Shown here: positions 8,427-16,249 of the stretch, one piece after another | Layout: each line of letters opens with the position of its first letter | Numbering within the stretch: position 1 is the stretch's first letter | Assembly: GCF_002028425.1 (NCBI RefSeq) | Contig: NZ_CP020042.1 | Span: 7,291,560-7,355,559, forward strand | DNA: 64,000 bases | Direction: 5' to 3' | Source of the DNA: Streptomyces katrae | GTDB taxonomy: Bacteria; Actinomycetota; Actinomycetes; Streptomycetales; Streptomycetaceae | Program-made: the position numbers and the translations under genes | The notes under the pieces: model-generated | Databases searched by the model: none | What the model was told of the DNA's origin: nothing | What the model saw: the letters and a program-made list of their open reading frames with translations, nothing else

Positions 8427-9285
8427 TCACTTCGGCGCCGCCGGGTCCGCTTCGGTGGCGACCGCCGAGGCGGACAAGAGCGTGGCCGCGGCCAGGGTGC
8501 CCCAGAGGGCGGCCGGCCCGTGCGGCGCGAGGGCGGTGATCACGGCCGACGAGACGGCGAGCCCGAAGCCGGAGGAGAGCTCGAAGCGGGCCAGGCTGCG
8601 TCCCAGGGCCCGGGGCGGAGCGAGGGCCGTCACCAGGGCGGTGGCGCTGCCGGCGTAGACGATCTCGCCGAGGGTGCAGACGACGGAGACGGCCGCGATG
8701 CCCGCCGCGGCCCAGCCCTGCCCGTGCCCGCCACCCTCGCCGAGCAGCGTCACCGTCAGGAAGCCGAGGTACGAGGCCGCGAGGACGACACCGGCGATGA
8801 CCAGCGCGGTACGCCGGGCGTAGCGCGCCATCAGGACGGTGACCGGGACCTGGAGCGTGACCACGAGCACCGTGTTGGCCACGAAGACCGCCGCGGACCA
8901 CACCGGCGACCAACGGGAGCGCGATCTCGGGGACGTTGAGGCAGAAGACGTACACCACGTTGGCGGCCAGGAGGGCGCGCATGCGCGGAGGCGCTTCCTC
9001 CTGCCCCGCTACCCCGGGGGACCGGTCCGCCCCCGCCCCCGGCCTCCCCGCGCGCACGCGCACCGACCACGCCAGGACGGCGGCGGCCGGATACGCCGCC
9101 GCGGTGACCCCCGCCGCCGCCCGCAGGGCCGAGGTCCCGCCCGCCAGGCAGGCCATGGCGAGGAGCGCCCCCGCCCCCAGCCCGGCGTTGCGCAGGGCGC
9201 GTCCCGCCGCGAGGGCGGTGTCGCGCTCCCGCCCGTGGGCGAGGGTGGCGACGATAATCCCCGGCGGGCGCACGACGCCGGCTAC
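8427..9285 (-). pseudogene. MFS transporter pseudogene (5'-truncated and frameshifted)
   Basis: Two reading frames together encode the last two thirds of a major facilitator exporter. The upstream half reads GRALRNAGLGAGALL, AVLAWSVRVR, NVVYVFCLNVPEIALPLVA; the downstream half (8427-8903) resumes with VFVANTVLVVTLQVPVTVL and runs to the end through four further helices. The break lies at about 8900-8912, where one frame leaves helix seven and the other picks it up. The first four or so helices and the start codon are missing: upstream of about 9285 the frame turns into unrelated sequence. This is a disabled gene, unless the frameshift is a sequencing error combined with a genuinely shorter protein, which the missing N-terminus makes unlikely. 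Confidence 0.82.
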
Positions 9286-9308
9286 GGCACCTCGCGGCGT
9301 TGTCGGGA

Positions 9309-9335
9309 CGCCCGAATACGCCCAGTATGCGGGCG
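9309..9335. repeat. imperfect inverted repeat upstream of the MFS remnant
   Basis: Arms CGCCCGAATAC and GTATGCGGGCG pair with one mismatch around a 5-base loop. It sits in the otherwise empty stretch between the truncated MFS gene and the GNAT gene and could be a leftover operator or a stem-loop at the deletion junction. Nothing else is evident in 9286-9441. Confidence 0.45.
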
Positions 9336-9441
9336 CCCCTCCGCCTTGCGATGCACCGCATCTGACGCCGTGCGCTGATCCACCGGGGATTACTGGGCAG
9401 CCCTTGGCAACGGGCCGCACAGGCCCGGGGCGTAGGCGACG

Positions 9442-10083
9442 TCAGTCGGCGCGGCGGGCCAGGCTCGCCATGGGGGAGCGGAGGGTCCAGCCCAGGGCTT
9501 CGTACAAGGCCTTGCCGTCGGGCGTGCCCACCAGGACCCCGTCCCGCGCCCCCGCCTCCCACGCGGCGTGCTGCAGCGTGCGCATCACCAGGGCGCCCAG
9601 GCCCCTGCGCCGCTGGTCCGGGGCGGTCTCGATCTGGTCCGGCACCGCGACCGGACCGGCCAGCCCCGCCTGACCCCGGGCGGCGAGCCGCCCGTCCCCG
9701 GAGCGGACCAGGACCTTGACCACCCCGCCCCGGCACCACGTCGTCACGGTGTACCCGGCCGGCGCCGGGCCGGGAGACGCCGGGGCGAGCGGAAGGGTCA
9801 TCAGGAAGCCGGCGACGCCCATCTCCCACTCGTCCCCCGCCCAGGGCCGCACCACCTCGTCCGGGGCGAAGAGCTTGAGCCAGGTCGCCGGCGGGGCGGC
9901 GTCGGCCAGCTTCCGGACGTCGGCCTCCGCCGGCACGGGCAGCACATGCCGCGCGACCTCCTTGGAAACCCCCACCGCGACGGTCCAGCCCCACGGTTCG
10001 ACGACCGGGTCGGCCGCACCGCGCGAGACGATCCAGCCGTCGATCCACTGCTTCACCCAGCCGGTGAGCTGCTCCTCGGACAC
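9442..10083 (-). CDS. GNAT family N-acetyltransferase
   Basis: The 213-residue product has a GNAT domain in its C-terminal half: IETAPDQRRRGLGALVMRTL matches motif A (the acetyl-CoA pyrophosphate-binding Q/RxxGxG/A loop, here R-R-R-G-L-G), and ALYEALGW is the usual C-terminal motif B. The N-terminal half (about 1-110) is specific to a Streptomyces subgroup and may define the substrate, which cannot be deduced. The start is the GTG at 10083, 4 bases after a G-rich GGGGGGAAGC ribosome site; longer frames run through the upstream operator. A strong 33-bp dyad lies 14 bp upstream of the start, so an unlinked repressor probably controls it. Confidence 0.85.
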   Translation of the reverse strand: MSEEQLTGWVKQWIDGWIVSRGAADPVVEPWGWTVAVGVSKEVARHVLPVPAEADVRKLADAAPPATWLKLFAPDEVVRPWAGDEWEMGVAGFLMTLPLAPASPGPAPAGYTVTTWCRGGVVKVLVRSGDGRLAARGQAGLAGPVAVPDQIETAPDQRRRGLGALVMRTLQHAAWEAGARDGVLVGTPDGKALYEALGWTLRSPMASLARRAD

Positions 10084-10096
10084 GCTTCCCCCCACC

Positions 10097-10129
10097 TGTA
10101 ATGATCCCATTGCCATAAGGATCATTACA
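10097..10129. promoter_or_regulatory. 33-bp perfect dyad upstream of the GNAT gene (operator candidate)
   Basis: Arms TGTAATGATCC and GGATCATTACA are perfect 11-bp inverted repeats around an 11-base spacer. AT-rich palindromes of this size, ending 14 bp before a start codon in 70% GC DNA, are typical repressor operators. The site also lies 137 bp from the divergent lipoprotein gene. No regulator gene adjoins it. Confidence 0.75.
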
Positions 10130-10265
10130 TCATCGCACAGGGGCACCACCCCGGCGGAGCCCTGAAGGTCGCCGAGTCCGCCGGGCGGTGTCCTTCCGCC
10201 GGAGCCCATGATCTACGGTCTCCTCTTGCACAGGTCTCACGTCAACTCACGGGGAACGTACACAC

Positions 10266-10724
10266 ATGCGCAAGACGGCAACCCTCACCATCACCCTGCT
10301 CGCATCGGCGGCGCTGCTGACCGGATGCGGCAGCGAGAAGAAGGACGCCGGCCCGTCCAAGGAGCCCGCCGCCCCGAGCGCCCCGGCCGGCGGCGGCGCG
10401 AAGGGCTCGGCGGCCAAGAAGAAGGGCGTTCCCCACCAGGTGGTCTTCGAGGTGGGCGGCACCGGTGAGGCCAAGATCATGTGGAACGGGAACACCAACC
10501 ACTTCGACCAGGTGACGCTGCCCTGGACGAAGACGGAATCCATGCAGCTGGAGGACGCAGAGCTCAAGGTCGGCGTCACCGTGCTGGTGGTGCCGGGCTC
10601 GGTCAAGGGCGCGGACGGAATGCTCGTACCCGCCCCGTGCACCATCAAGGTCGACGGCAAGCAGGTCGCCGACAACCAGGGCGGCAAGTCGGCCGCGCCG
10701 TGCACGTACAAGCTCATGGACTGA
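10266..10724 (+). CDS. secreted lipoprotein, MmpS-like
   Basis: The 152-residue precursor has a lipoprotein signal: basic N-terminus, hydrophobic core and lipobox LLTGC with the modified Cys near residue 21. A Lys/Pro/Ala/Gly-rich tether (about 22-55) precedes a compact C-terminal domain with GEAKIMWNGNTNHFDQ and a Cys pair (APCTIKVDG, SAAPCTYKL) likely to form a disulfide. The domain resembles MmpS-type membrane-anchored proteins of actinobacteria (immunoglobulin-like, often partners of RND transporters), but no transporter gene is adjacent here. A strong hairpin follows the stop, so the gene is probably monocistronic. Confidence 0.78.
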   Translation: MRKTATLTITLLASAALLTGCGSEKKDAGPSKEPAAPSAPAGGGAKGSAAKKKGVPHQVVFEVGGTGEAKIMWNGNTNHFDQVTLPWTKTESMQLEDAELKVGVTVLVVPGSVKGADGMLVPAPCTIKVDGKQVADNQGGKSAAPCTYKLMD

Positions 10725-10745
10725 CGGCACACGGCCGAAGCGACC

Positions 10746-10768
10746 CGCCGCGCCGGAGCGGCGCGGCG
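10746..10768 (+). terminator. stem-loop terminator after the lipoprotein gene
   Basis: Arms CGCCGCGCC and GGCGCGGCG pair perfectly (9 bp) around a 5-base loop, 22 bp after the lipoprotein stop codon. There is no T-tract, which is usual for Streptomyces terminators. Confidence 0.65.
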
Positions 10769-10878
10769 CAGCCCCCTCCCCGGCGCCAGTCGTCCGTCCT
10801 GCGGGCCCGGGGAGGCGGGGCGCCCGGCCGGATCGGCAGGAGAAGCGCGCGGAGCGCGGAACGTGGCAGGCTGGGCCG

Positions 10879-11970
10879 GTGAACGACGCCCTCACCGCCG
10901 CCTGGCGGCGCGCGGCCGGCCATCAGCGCCGGTTCGACGCCCGCTTCGCCACCTACTTCGACTCCCTGACCGACCCCGCGGGCAGCCGCCTGGAGATACC
11001 CCGGCACGGCACCTTCGCCGCCCGCGCCCTCCAACTGGTGCGCGAGCTGTCGCTGCGCGGCGGCAAGCGGCTGCGCGTGACCCTGCTCCACGAAGCCGCG
11101 GGCCTGGTCACCGACGAGAGCGTTCCCGGACTGGACGAGGCCGCCATCAGCATCGAGCTGCTGCAGACCCACGGCCTGATCCACGACGACATCATCGACG
11201 ACGCACCCACACGCCGCGGCGGACCCTCCACCTACTACGCGTACCGCCAGGACTTCCCGGACCGGCCCGGCACCGCGCTCGCCCTCGCCGTCCTCGCCGG
11301 CGACCTGGCCGCCTTCCTCGCCGGCCGCGTCCTGCTCACCAGCCCACTGCCCCCCGACCGCGCCCTGGCCATGGCCGCCGTCCACGCCGACACCGCGGCC
11401 GCCACCGTGGCAGGTCAACTCCTCGACCTGGAACGCGACTTCCACCCCGCGCCCGACACCGAGCTCCTGCACGAGGTCACCGAGTACAAGTCCACCCGCT
11501 ACTCCATCCTCGCCCCGCTGCGTCTGGGCCTGCTTGCCGCCGGCGCCGACCTCGCCCCGCACGACGGTGAACTCCGCAGCTACGCCACCGCCCTGGGCAT
11601 CGCCAACCAGATCCACGACGACTGGCTCGACCTGTTCGGCGATCCGCAAACCCTCGGCAAACCGGTCGGCTCCGACATCCGTTCCGGTCGCCGCAGCTAC
11701 GCCGTCCGCGCATTCCTGGCCGTCTGCGACGCGAGCGAACGCAAGCTGCTGAACGACGCTCTGGGAGCCCCGGGCTGCGACGACGACACCCTCGACCGCA
11801 TCCGTGCCCTCGCGCGAGCCCACGGCATCGACCGGCAACTGCGCGCCGACGCCGACCGCTACGCACGCCAGGCCGCCGCCCAGACCGCGACGTGGCGGGA
11901 GCACTGGCGGCCGGAGGCCGTGGCGTTCTTCGAGCACATGCCGGCCTGGAGCGTGACCCGCGACCGATAG
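10879..11970 (+). CDS. polyprenyl diphosphate synthase (GGPP synthase type)
   Basis: This trans-prenyltransferase condenses isopentenyl diphosphate with allylic diphosphates. In 363 residues the family landmarks are all present: GGKRLR (about 61-66), the first aspartate-rich motif DDIID at 103-107 followed by TRRGGPS, the YKSTRYS lysine region near 203, and the second motif DDWLD at 247-251 within NQIHDDWLDLFGD. Residues just before the first motif (ELLQTHGLIH) control chain length; small residues there argue against a strictly short product, but length cannot be fixed by eye. The gene stands alone, not in a terpene or carotenoid cluster, so its pathway is open. It starts at GTG 10879. Confidence 0.92.
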   Translation: MNDALTAAWRRAAGHQRRFDARFATYFDSLTDPAGSRLEIPRHGTFAARALQLVRELSLRGGKRLRVTLLHEAAGLVTDESVPGLDEAAISIELLQTHGLIHDDIIDDAPTRRGGPSTYYAYRQDFPDRPGTALALAVLAGDLAAFLAGRVLLTSPLPPDRALAMAAVHADTAAATVAGQLLDLERDFHPAPDTELLHEVTEYKSTRYSILAPLRLGLLAAGADLAPHDGELRSYATALGIANQIHDDWLDLFGDPQTLGKPVGSDIRSGRRSYAVRAFLAVCDASERKLLNDALGAPGCDDDTLDRIRALARAHGIDRQLRADADRYARQAAAQTATWREHWRPEAVAFFEHMPAWSVTRDR

Positions 11971-12027
11971 CCGATCCCGCTCGGCAGGGGCTCTCGCAGA
12001 TCTGGTGGGCGCGCCGGCCCTCCCGTC

Positions 12028-12990
12028 CTATGGCCGGCCGGCGAAACGGTCGAGGGCGCCGAGTACGTGGGCGGTGGTCGTATCGCCGCCCAGGTGCCCG
12101 GCGTCGTCGACGATGACCAGCTCGGCGTCGGGCCACGCGCGGGCGAGCTCCCACGCGGTGTCGAGCGGGCCCGCCAGGTCGAGCCGGCCGTGCACCAGGA
12201 CGCCCGGGATGCCGGCCAGCCGAGGGGCGTCGCGGAGCAGGGCTCCTTCCTCAAGCCAGGCGCCGTGCGAGAAGTAGTGGGCGCAGATGCGGACCAGGGC
12301 CAGCTGCGCGGCCGGCGGGCGGTCACCGTAGGGCCTGGAAGCGCCGTTCGTCTCCCCGGACAGGACCGCGTCCTCCCAGGCGCACCAGTCGGCGGTGGCC
12401 TTGCTCCGCACGGCGGGGTCCGGGTGCTCCGTGAGCCGCGCGTAGGCCGCGACGACATCCCCGTGGCGCGCAGTGCCCGGGGCACCCGCCAGGAATCGTT
12501 CCCACTGTTCGGGGAAGAAGCGCCCCGCGCCGCGGTAGAGCCAGTCGATCTCCGAGCGCCGGGTGGTGGTGACGGACGAGATGACGATCTCCGACACCTG
12601 CCCCGGGTGCGCCTCGGCGTAGGCCAGGATCAGGGTGGAGCCCCAGGAGCCGCCGTACAGCAGCCAGCGGTCGATCCCCAGGTGCTCGCGCAGGCGCTCC
12701 ATGTCGGCGACCAGGTGCCGGGTGGTGTTGTACCGCATGTCGGTCGCCGGGTCGCTCGCGTGCGGGGTGCTGCGTCCGCAGCCGCGCTGGTCGAACAGGA
12801 CGACGCGGTACCGCTCCGGGTCGAAGTACCGGCGCACGCCGGTGCCACAGCCTGAACCCGGTCCGCCGTGCACCACGAGGGCGGGCTTGCCGTCCGGGTT
12901 CCCGCAGACCTCCCAGTACAGGAGGTTGCCGTCACCGACGTCGAGCATGCCCTTCTCGTACGGCTCGATCGCGGGGTACAGCTCGACCAT
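12028..12990 (-). CDS. pip: proline iminopeptidase (prolyl aminopeptidase)
   Basis: This alpha/beta-hydrolase (S33 family) releases N-terminal proline from peptides in the cytoplasm. The 320-residue protein shows the oxyanion-hole motif HGGPGSG (41-47), the family signature DQRGCGRS (67-74), the nucleophile elbow GGSWGS with Ser115, and the catalytic Asp and His in HGRLDLAGP and AGHLG near the C-terminus. I chose the ATG at 12990 (MVELYPAIEPYE) because GGAGGGATG precedes it closely; a 10-residue longer start is possible. Length and order match the family. It converges with the polyprenyl synthase gene. Confidence 0.94.
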   Translation of the reverse strand: MVELYPAIEPYEKGMLDVGDGNLLYWEVCGNPDGKPALVVHGGPGSGCGTGVRRYFDPERYRVVLFDQRGCGRSTPHASDPATDMRYNTTRHLVADMERLREHLGIDRWLLYGGSWGSTLILAYAEAHPGQVSEIVISSVTTTRRSEIDWLYRGAGRFFPEQWERFLAGAPGTARHGDVVAAYARLTEHPDPAVRSKATADWCAWEDAVLSGETNGASRPYGDRPPAAQLALVRICAHYFSHGAWLEEGALLRDAPRLAGIPGVLVHGRLDLAGPLDTAWELARAWPDAELVIVDDAGHLGGDTTTAHVLGALDRFAGRP

Positions 12991-13056
12991 GTCCCATCCC
13001 TCCATGCGCAGAACCGACACCTCCCGCCGCGCGGCTTCCCGGATGGGGGAGCGGCC

Positions 13057-13548
13057 TCACCCCTTGGGCATGCGGACGACGACGGTGCCGCACACCTTGT
13101 CGGCGAAGGTCTGCTTCTTCTCGTCCCACAGCGGCCACAGCCAGCCGATGTGGCAGGGGAGGCTGTCGAGGACGTGGGCCAGCTTGCGGACGAAGGACCT
13201 GCCGAAGCCGAGGGTGCTGCCATCCGCCTCGCGGCGCAGGCTGATACCGACCGCCTTCTTGCCGATGCTCTGTCCCGTCGAACCCTCCTGGAAGATCTGG
13301 AAGAAGCCCATGGCGATCGCGTACAGGATACCGACCGTGAAGAAGACGCCGGGTCCGGCCGTGTCCGGATCGGCGGCGATGGCCAGGTCGATGAAGCCCA
13401 GGGCGTACATCGGGCCGAGGATGATCAGCGTGTCCAGCAGGTCGGCGCCCACGCGCAGGCCCCAGTGCGCGAGCTCCGGTGCCTGTGGGGGGTAGCCGTA
13501 CGGCGGTGGCTGCTGGGTGCGGTGGCTGTTCGGGTCGTCGAAATTCAT
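13057..13548 (-). CDS. RDD family membrane protein
   Basis: The 163-residue protein begins with a proline-rich cytoplasmic tail (PNSHRTQQPPPYGYPPQAPE). It then has the RDD domain: LRVGADLLDTLIILGPMY with the Arg-Asp-Asp-like signature at the first membrane helix, a second helix around VGILYAIAMGFFQIF, and the conserved TGQSIGKKAVGI loop. RDD proteins are small membrane proteins; a few act as Na+/H+ antiporters, most are uncharacterised. The ATG at 13548 has GGAGAG upstream. It is encoded just upstream of pip on the same strand (66 bp), so the two may be co-transcribed. Confidence 0.85.
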   Translation of the reverse strand: MNFDDPNSHRTQQPPPYGYPPQAPELAHWGLRVGADLLDTLIILGPMYALGFIDLAIAADPDTAGPGVFFTVGILYAIAMGFFQIFQEGSTGQSIGKKAVGISLRREADGSTLGFGRSFVRKLAHVLDSLPCHIGWLWPLWDEKKQTFADKVCGTVVVRMPKG

Positions 13549-13866
13549 GACGAGTCTCTCCGAGGTCGAAAACGCGAACGGTGCGGACGGTGCGGACCGA
13601 GCGGAGAAACAGCACCACCTGCCCGGATCGCCCCCCGGGCAGTCGTGATGTGGATGCGTCATCGTGGTCGTCCATTCGATCATTTGTCCAATCGTCAGAG
13701 GCGAGGCGGCACGAGCCGATGGCCGGAATCAATGCATGCGGCCCTCCGCCGGCCCCGTACGAGGCACCGGACCGATAGGCTGGCCCCCGCGCCGCGGCCC
13801 CCTCGGATCGCCCCACACCCAACCGAACGATTCCGGCGCACCGGCTCACCCTCGGGAGCTCGCCGC
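13549..13866. other. 318-bp divergent intergenic region with a hairpin
   Basis: This is the space between the divergent RDD and kinase genes. The clearest structure is an inverted repeat at 13619-13642 (arms CTGCCCGG and CCGGGCAG, 8-base loop). A TAGGCT hexamer at 13777-13782 is a plausible -10 box for the kinase gene. No coding sequence is supported here. Confidence 0.5.
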
Positions 13867-14421
13867 ATGCCAGTTAGACCCACCATCGTGGTGGTCAGCG
13901 GACCGCCCGCAACCGGGAAGACCACCCTCGCGCACCGCCTCGCGCGGGAACTGGGATGCCCCGCGATCGTCCGCGACGAGATCAAGCAGGGCATGGTCAT
14001 GAACGCCGCCGCGCACCGGGCCGGCGGGGACGACCCCCTCAACGTCCCGGCCCTGCACGCCTTCTTCGACACCCTCGGCGTACTCCTCCGTGCCGGCGTC
14101 ACCGTCGTCGCCGAGGCCGCCTACCAGGACCGCATCTGGCGCCCCGGCCTCGAACCCCTCACGGGTCTCGCCGACCTCCGGATCATCCGCTGCACCGCAC
14201 CCACACACACCATCACCGAGCGCATGACCGACCGGGCCGACTCGGACCCGCATCGAGCCGCACACGACGACCGCCGGCTCCTCACCGGCCTCTCCACGGG
14301 CGCCTACCGCCCCGAGGAGTTCGTCGACATCTCCCTGGCCGCGCCCACCCTCCTCGTGGACACGTCCAACGGATACCGCCCCGGCACGGCCGAGATCGCA
14401 GCCTTCGCCCGGGGCCGCTGA
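13867..14421 (+). CDS. P-loop AAA-type ATPase/kinase
   Basis: The 184-residue protein is a small P-loop phosphotransferase. Walker A is SGPPATGKTTLA at residues 11-22, and a VRDEIKQGM segment follows where zeta-toxin-like and chloramphenicol-phosphotransferase-like kinases place substrate residues. A VTVVAEAAYQ strand supplies the Walker B-like position, and a basic C-terminal half (ITERMTDRADSD) forms the lid. Such stand-alone kinases phosphorylate small molecules or nucleotides; the substrate is unknown. The ATG at 13867 has a GGGAGC site. It is an isolated gene. Confidence 0.8.
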   Translation: MPVRPTIVVVSGPPATGKTTLAHRLARELGCPAIVRDEIKQGMVMNAAAHRAGGDDPLNVPALHAFFDTLGVLLRAGVTVVAEAAYQDRIWRPGLEPLTGLADLRIIRCTAPTHTITERMTDRADSDPHRAAHDDRRLLTGLSTGAYRPEEFVDISLAAPTLLVDTSNGYRPGTAEIAAFARGR

Positions 14422-14513
14422 CCAGGTGCCAAGTACCGCTGCCGGCCGCAGACGCAGCGCCTTCTCGGGGGCCGGGAGGCAGACCGCCTCCTCGCCGCAG
14501 CATCCCGCCCCGG

Positions 14514-15131
14514 CTACGGCACCCCCACCAACCCCCAACCGCGCCGGGCCGCCTCCCTGACCACATCGCCCCACTCACGCAGCAGCGCGGCGAAGCCCTC
14601 GAAGCTGTCCGGACGGCCCGCCCAGCCCTCGCACTCGGCGGCGAACGGCGCACGCAGTCCGTCGAGGCACGGCTCGAGCCCATCCCAGGCCGGAACCTTC
14701 CTCTCCACTGCCTCCGGAGGGCAGACCAGAAGCAGGTGCGGACGCCGCGGGTCGGTGACCGGCGGGAAGAACCCCTCCCCACCGGTCAGCGCCGGATCAT
14801 CGTCCGGATCCGCATCCCAGATCAGCCCACCGAGGAAGGCGTCCATCGCCTCCCGCACGGACACGTCGGCCAACGGGCGCATGTCCGCCCATCCGTCGCC
14901 GGCGCGGGAGTGCGGGCGGTAGGAGCCGGTCGTGGTGAAGAACGCGTACGCGGCGCACCACGCCGCCCCCGGGCCCGGCGGCCACTGCCACCCGCCGGAC
15001 CGCCCGTACCTCAGGCTCTCGTCACCGTCGGGCGGCCAGACGGTCCCGTCGAGCGCGTCGATCCGTTCCCCGACGGGGAAGGCGCCCAACCGCCCCCAGT
15101 CCGCCATGAACAGCGTCAGGTCCAATCCCAT
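14514..15131 (-). CDS. hypothetical protein, about 205 aa
   Basis: I chose the ATG at 15131 (MGLDLTLFMADWGRL); another ATG lies four codons upstream. The product is acidic and tryptophan-rich, with no signal or membrane segment. Residues 20-55 (RIDALDGTVWPPDGDESLRY and on) and the C-terminus (FAALLREWGDVVREAARRGW) look folded. The overall look is of an uncharacterised Streptomyces family in which DLTLFMADW near the start is the conserved opening. Its 5' end lies just beyond the truncated ABC transporter remnant, so its promoter region may derive from that deletion. Confidence 0.65.
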   Translation of the reverse strand: MGLDLTLFMADWGRLGAFPVGERIDALDGTVWPPDGDESLRYGRSGGWQWPPGPGAAWCAAYAFFTTTGSYRPHSRAGDGWADMRPLADVSVREAMDAFLGGLIWDADPDDDPALTGGEGFFPPVTDPRRPHLLLVCPPEAVERKVPAWDGLEPCLDGLRAPFAAECEGWAGRPDSFEGFAALLREWGDVVREAARRGWGLVGVP

Positions 15132-15202
15132 GAGCCGCAGCATAGGCAGCGGCCCGCACGCCCCCGAAGCGCGGGCCCTCGTCCACCGCCGCGTACGCCC
15201 CC

Positions 15203-15298
15203 GCGCCCGGCGGGGAGCCGGAAGGAGCAGTCGCGCAGGGCCCAGCCGCTGCGCCTGAACCTCCGTCCGAGGCCGTGCACTTCTAAAACTGCCGTCAT
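15203..15298 (-). pseudogene. 5' remnant of an ABC transporter ATP-binding gene
   Basis: The ATG at 15298 overlaps the stop of the GntR gene (ATGA), the usual coupling in GntR-ABC operons. The first ~32 codons (MTAVLEVHGLGRRFRR, then WALRDCSFRLPAGR) are the start of an ABC ATPase. After the residues that normally lead into Walker A, the frame changes to Gly/Arg-rich noise, and no Walker A, signature or Walker B follows. A deletion has removed the rest of the operon. Confidence 0.85.
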
Positions 15299-15696
15299 GT
15301 CTCGTCCCCCTGATTGGTTTCGTCCTCGGATCCGGTCAGCACGGCGGTGAACAGTGCGGTGATGTCGTCCTCCTCCAGTCCCGCGCGCCGGGCCCGCGCC
15401 AGCCACCGGGCGAGCTCGGTGCGCAACGCGGCGTCGGCGGCCCCGCCTTCGCCGAGCGTCCGGCGGACGAAGGTGCCGAGCCCCCGGCGGCCCTCCACCA
15501 GGCCCTCGCGTTCGAGTTCCCGGTACGCCTTGAGCACGGTGTTGGGGTTGACGGCAAGTGCCTCGACCACCTCGCGGGCGGTGGGCAGCCGGTCCCCGGG
15601 TCGCAACAGGCCCAGTCGCAGGGCCTGTTTGGTCTGCTGCACGATCTGGAGGTAGGTGGCCACACCACTGCGCCGGTCGATGCGGTACTCGACCAC
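15295..15696 (-). CDS. GntR family (YtrA-type) transcriptional regulator
   Basis: The 133-residue protein has a GntR winged helix in its first ~75 residues: YLQIVQQTKQALRLGLL, GDRLPTAREVVEALAVNPNT and VLKAYRELEREGLVEGRRGLGTFV. It ends with a short all-helical tail, as in YtrA-type regulators that control ABC exporters. The GTG at 15696 lies next to a 34-bp dyad that also covers its ribosome site, so autoregulation is likely. The start of the expected target, an ABC ATPase, overlaps its stop by ATGA but is truncated, leaving this regulator an orphan. Confidence 0.93.
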   Translation of the reverse strand: MVEYRIDRRSGVATYLQIVQQTKQALRLGLLRPGDRLPTAREVVEALAVNPNTVLKAYRELEREGLVEGRRGLGTFVRRTLGEGGAADAALRTELARWLARARRAGLEEDDITALFTAVLTGSEDETNQGDET

Positions 15697-15705
15697 GTCG
15701 ACTCA

Positions 15706-15739
15706 CCACCCTTTCACTAAGGAAGTAGTGAAAGGGTGG
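15706..15739. promoter_or_regulatory. 34-bp perfect dyad, operator of the GntR gene
   Basis: Arms CCACCCTTTCACTA and TAGTGAAAGGGTGG are perfect 14-bp inverted repeats around a 6-base spacer, ending 10 bp upstream of the GntR start codon. The TTTCACTA/TAGTGAAA core is typical of a GntR-type operator. Because the arms abut the start codon, the same sequence could also form an mRNA hairpin that hides the ribosome site. Confidence 0.85.
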
Positions 15740-15876
15740 CGTCGGAGGGGCGGATGTCAATGTTCCCGAAGCCGGGGCATCGACCGCGGCCGCCCCGTCC
15801 CGCGGCACGTTCCGCGGAACCTCCCCTTCCGTGAACGTCGGCTCCGATACTGGACGCCTACACGAAGGAGCCGACC

Positions 15877-16230
15877 GTGACGTACGACGAGCAACAGCTC
15901 TCCGCCCTCCTCGACGAGCTGCCCGGGTACAGCGACGCCCGGTTCTGGCGTGCACTCAAGAACGCCGCGGGCCTGTCCCGCATACGGTCGACGATGGCCT
16001 CCGCCGTGCGCGCGGCCCGGGGCGGCGACTTCGCACCGATGGCCGCCTTCGTCCTCGACGTCTTCGACCGCGATGCCCGCCTCAAGGAGCTCACGCAGGC
16101 CCTCGCCGGCCATCTCGGCAGCACGCTGAGGGCACATGCATGGATCAGCGACGCCCTCGTGGTCGCCGGCCGCGTCAAGCGGTCCGGTACGGGGGGTGAC
16201 CCCCTCGGCAAGCTGTCCGGCAAGTGGTGA
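15877..16230 (+). CDS. hypothetical protein, 117 aa
   Basis: A GTG at 15877 follows AAGGAGCCGACC at good spacing. The soluble, helical protein (ALLDELPGYSDARFWRALKN, FVLDVFDRDARLKELTQALA) has no known motif. A GATACT hexamer about 30 bp upstream is a reasonable -10 box. It converges with the YceI gene (20 bp between stops). Translation is uninterrupted with normal codon use, so it is probably real, but I can assign no function. Confidence 0.65.
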   Translation: MTYDEQQLSALLDELPGYSDARFWRALKNAAGLSRIRSTMASAVRAARGGDFAPMAAFVLDVFDRDARLKELTQALAGHLGSTLRAHAWISDALVVAGRVKRSGTGGDPLGKLSGKW

Positions 16231-16249
16231 AGCGGCCGGCGGGGCACCG

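Noticed and set aside
10879..11970. Terpene or carotenoid biosynthesis cluster around the polyprenyl synthase
   Set aside because: Neighbours are a lipoprotein and proline iminopeptidase; no cyclase, phytoene synthase or P450 is near.
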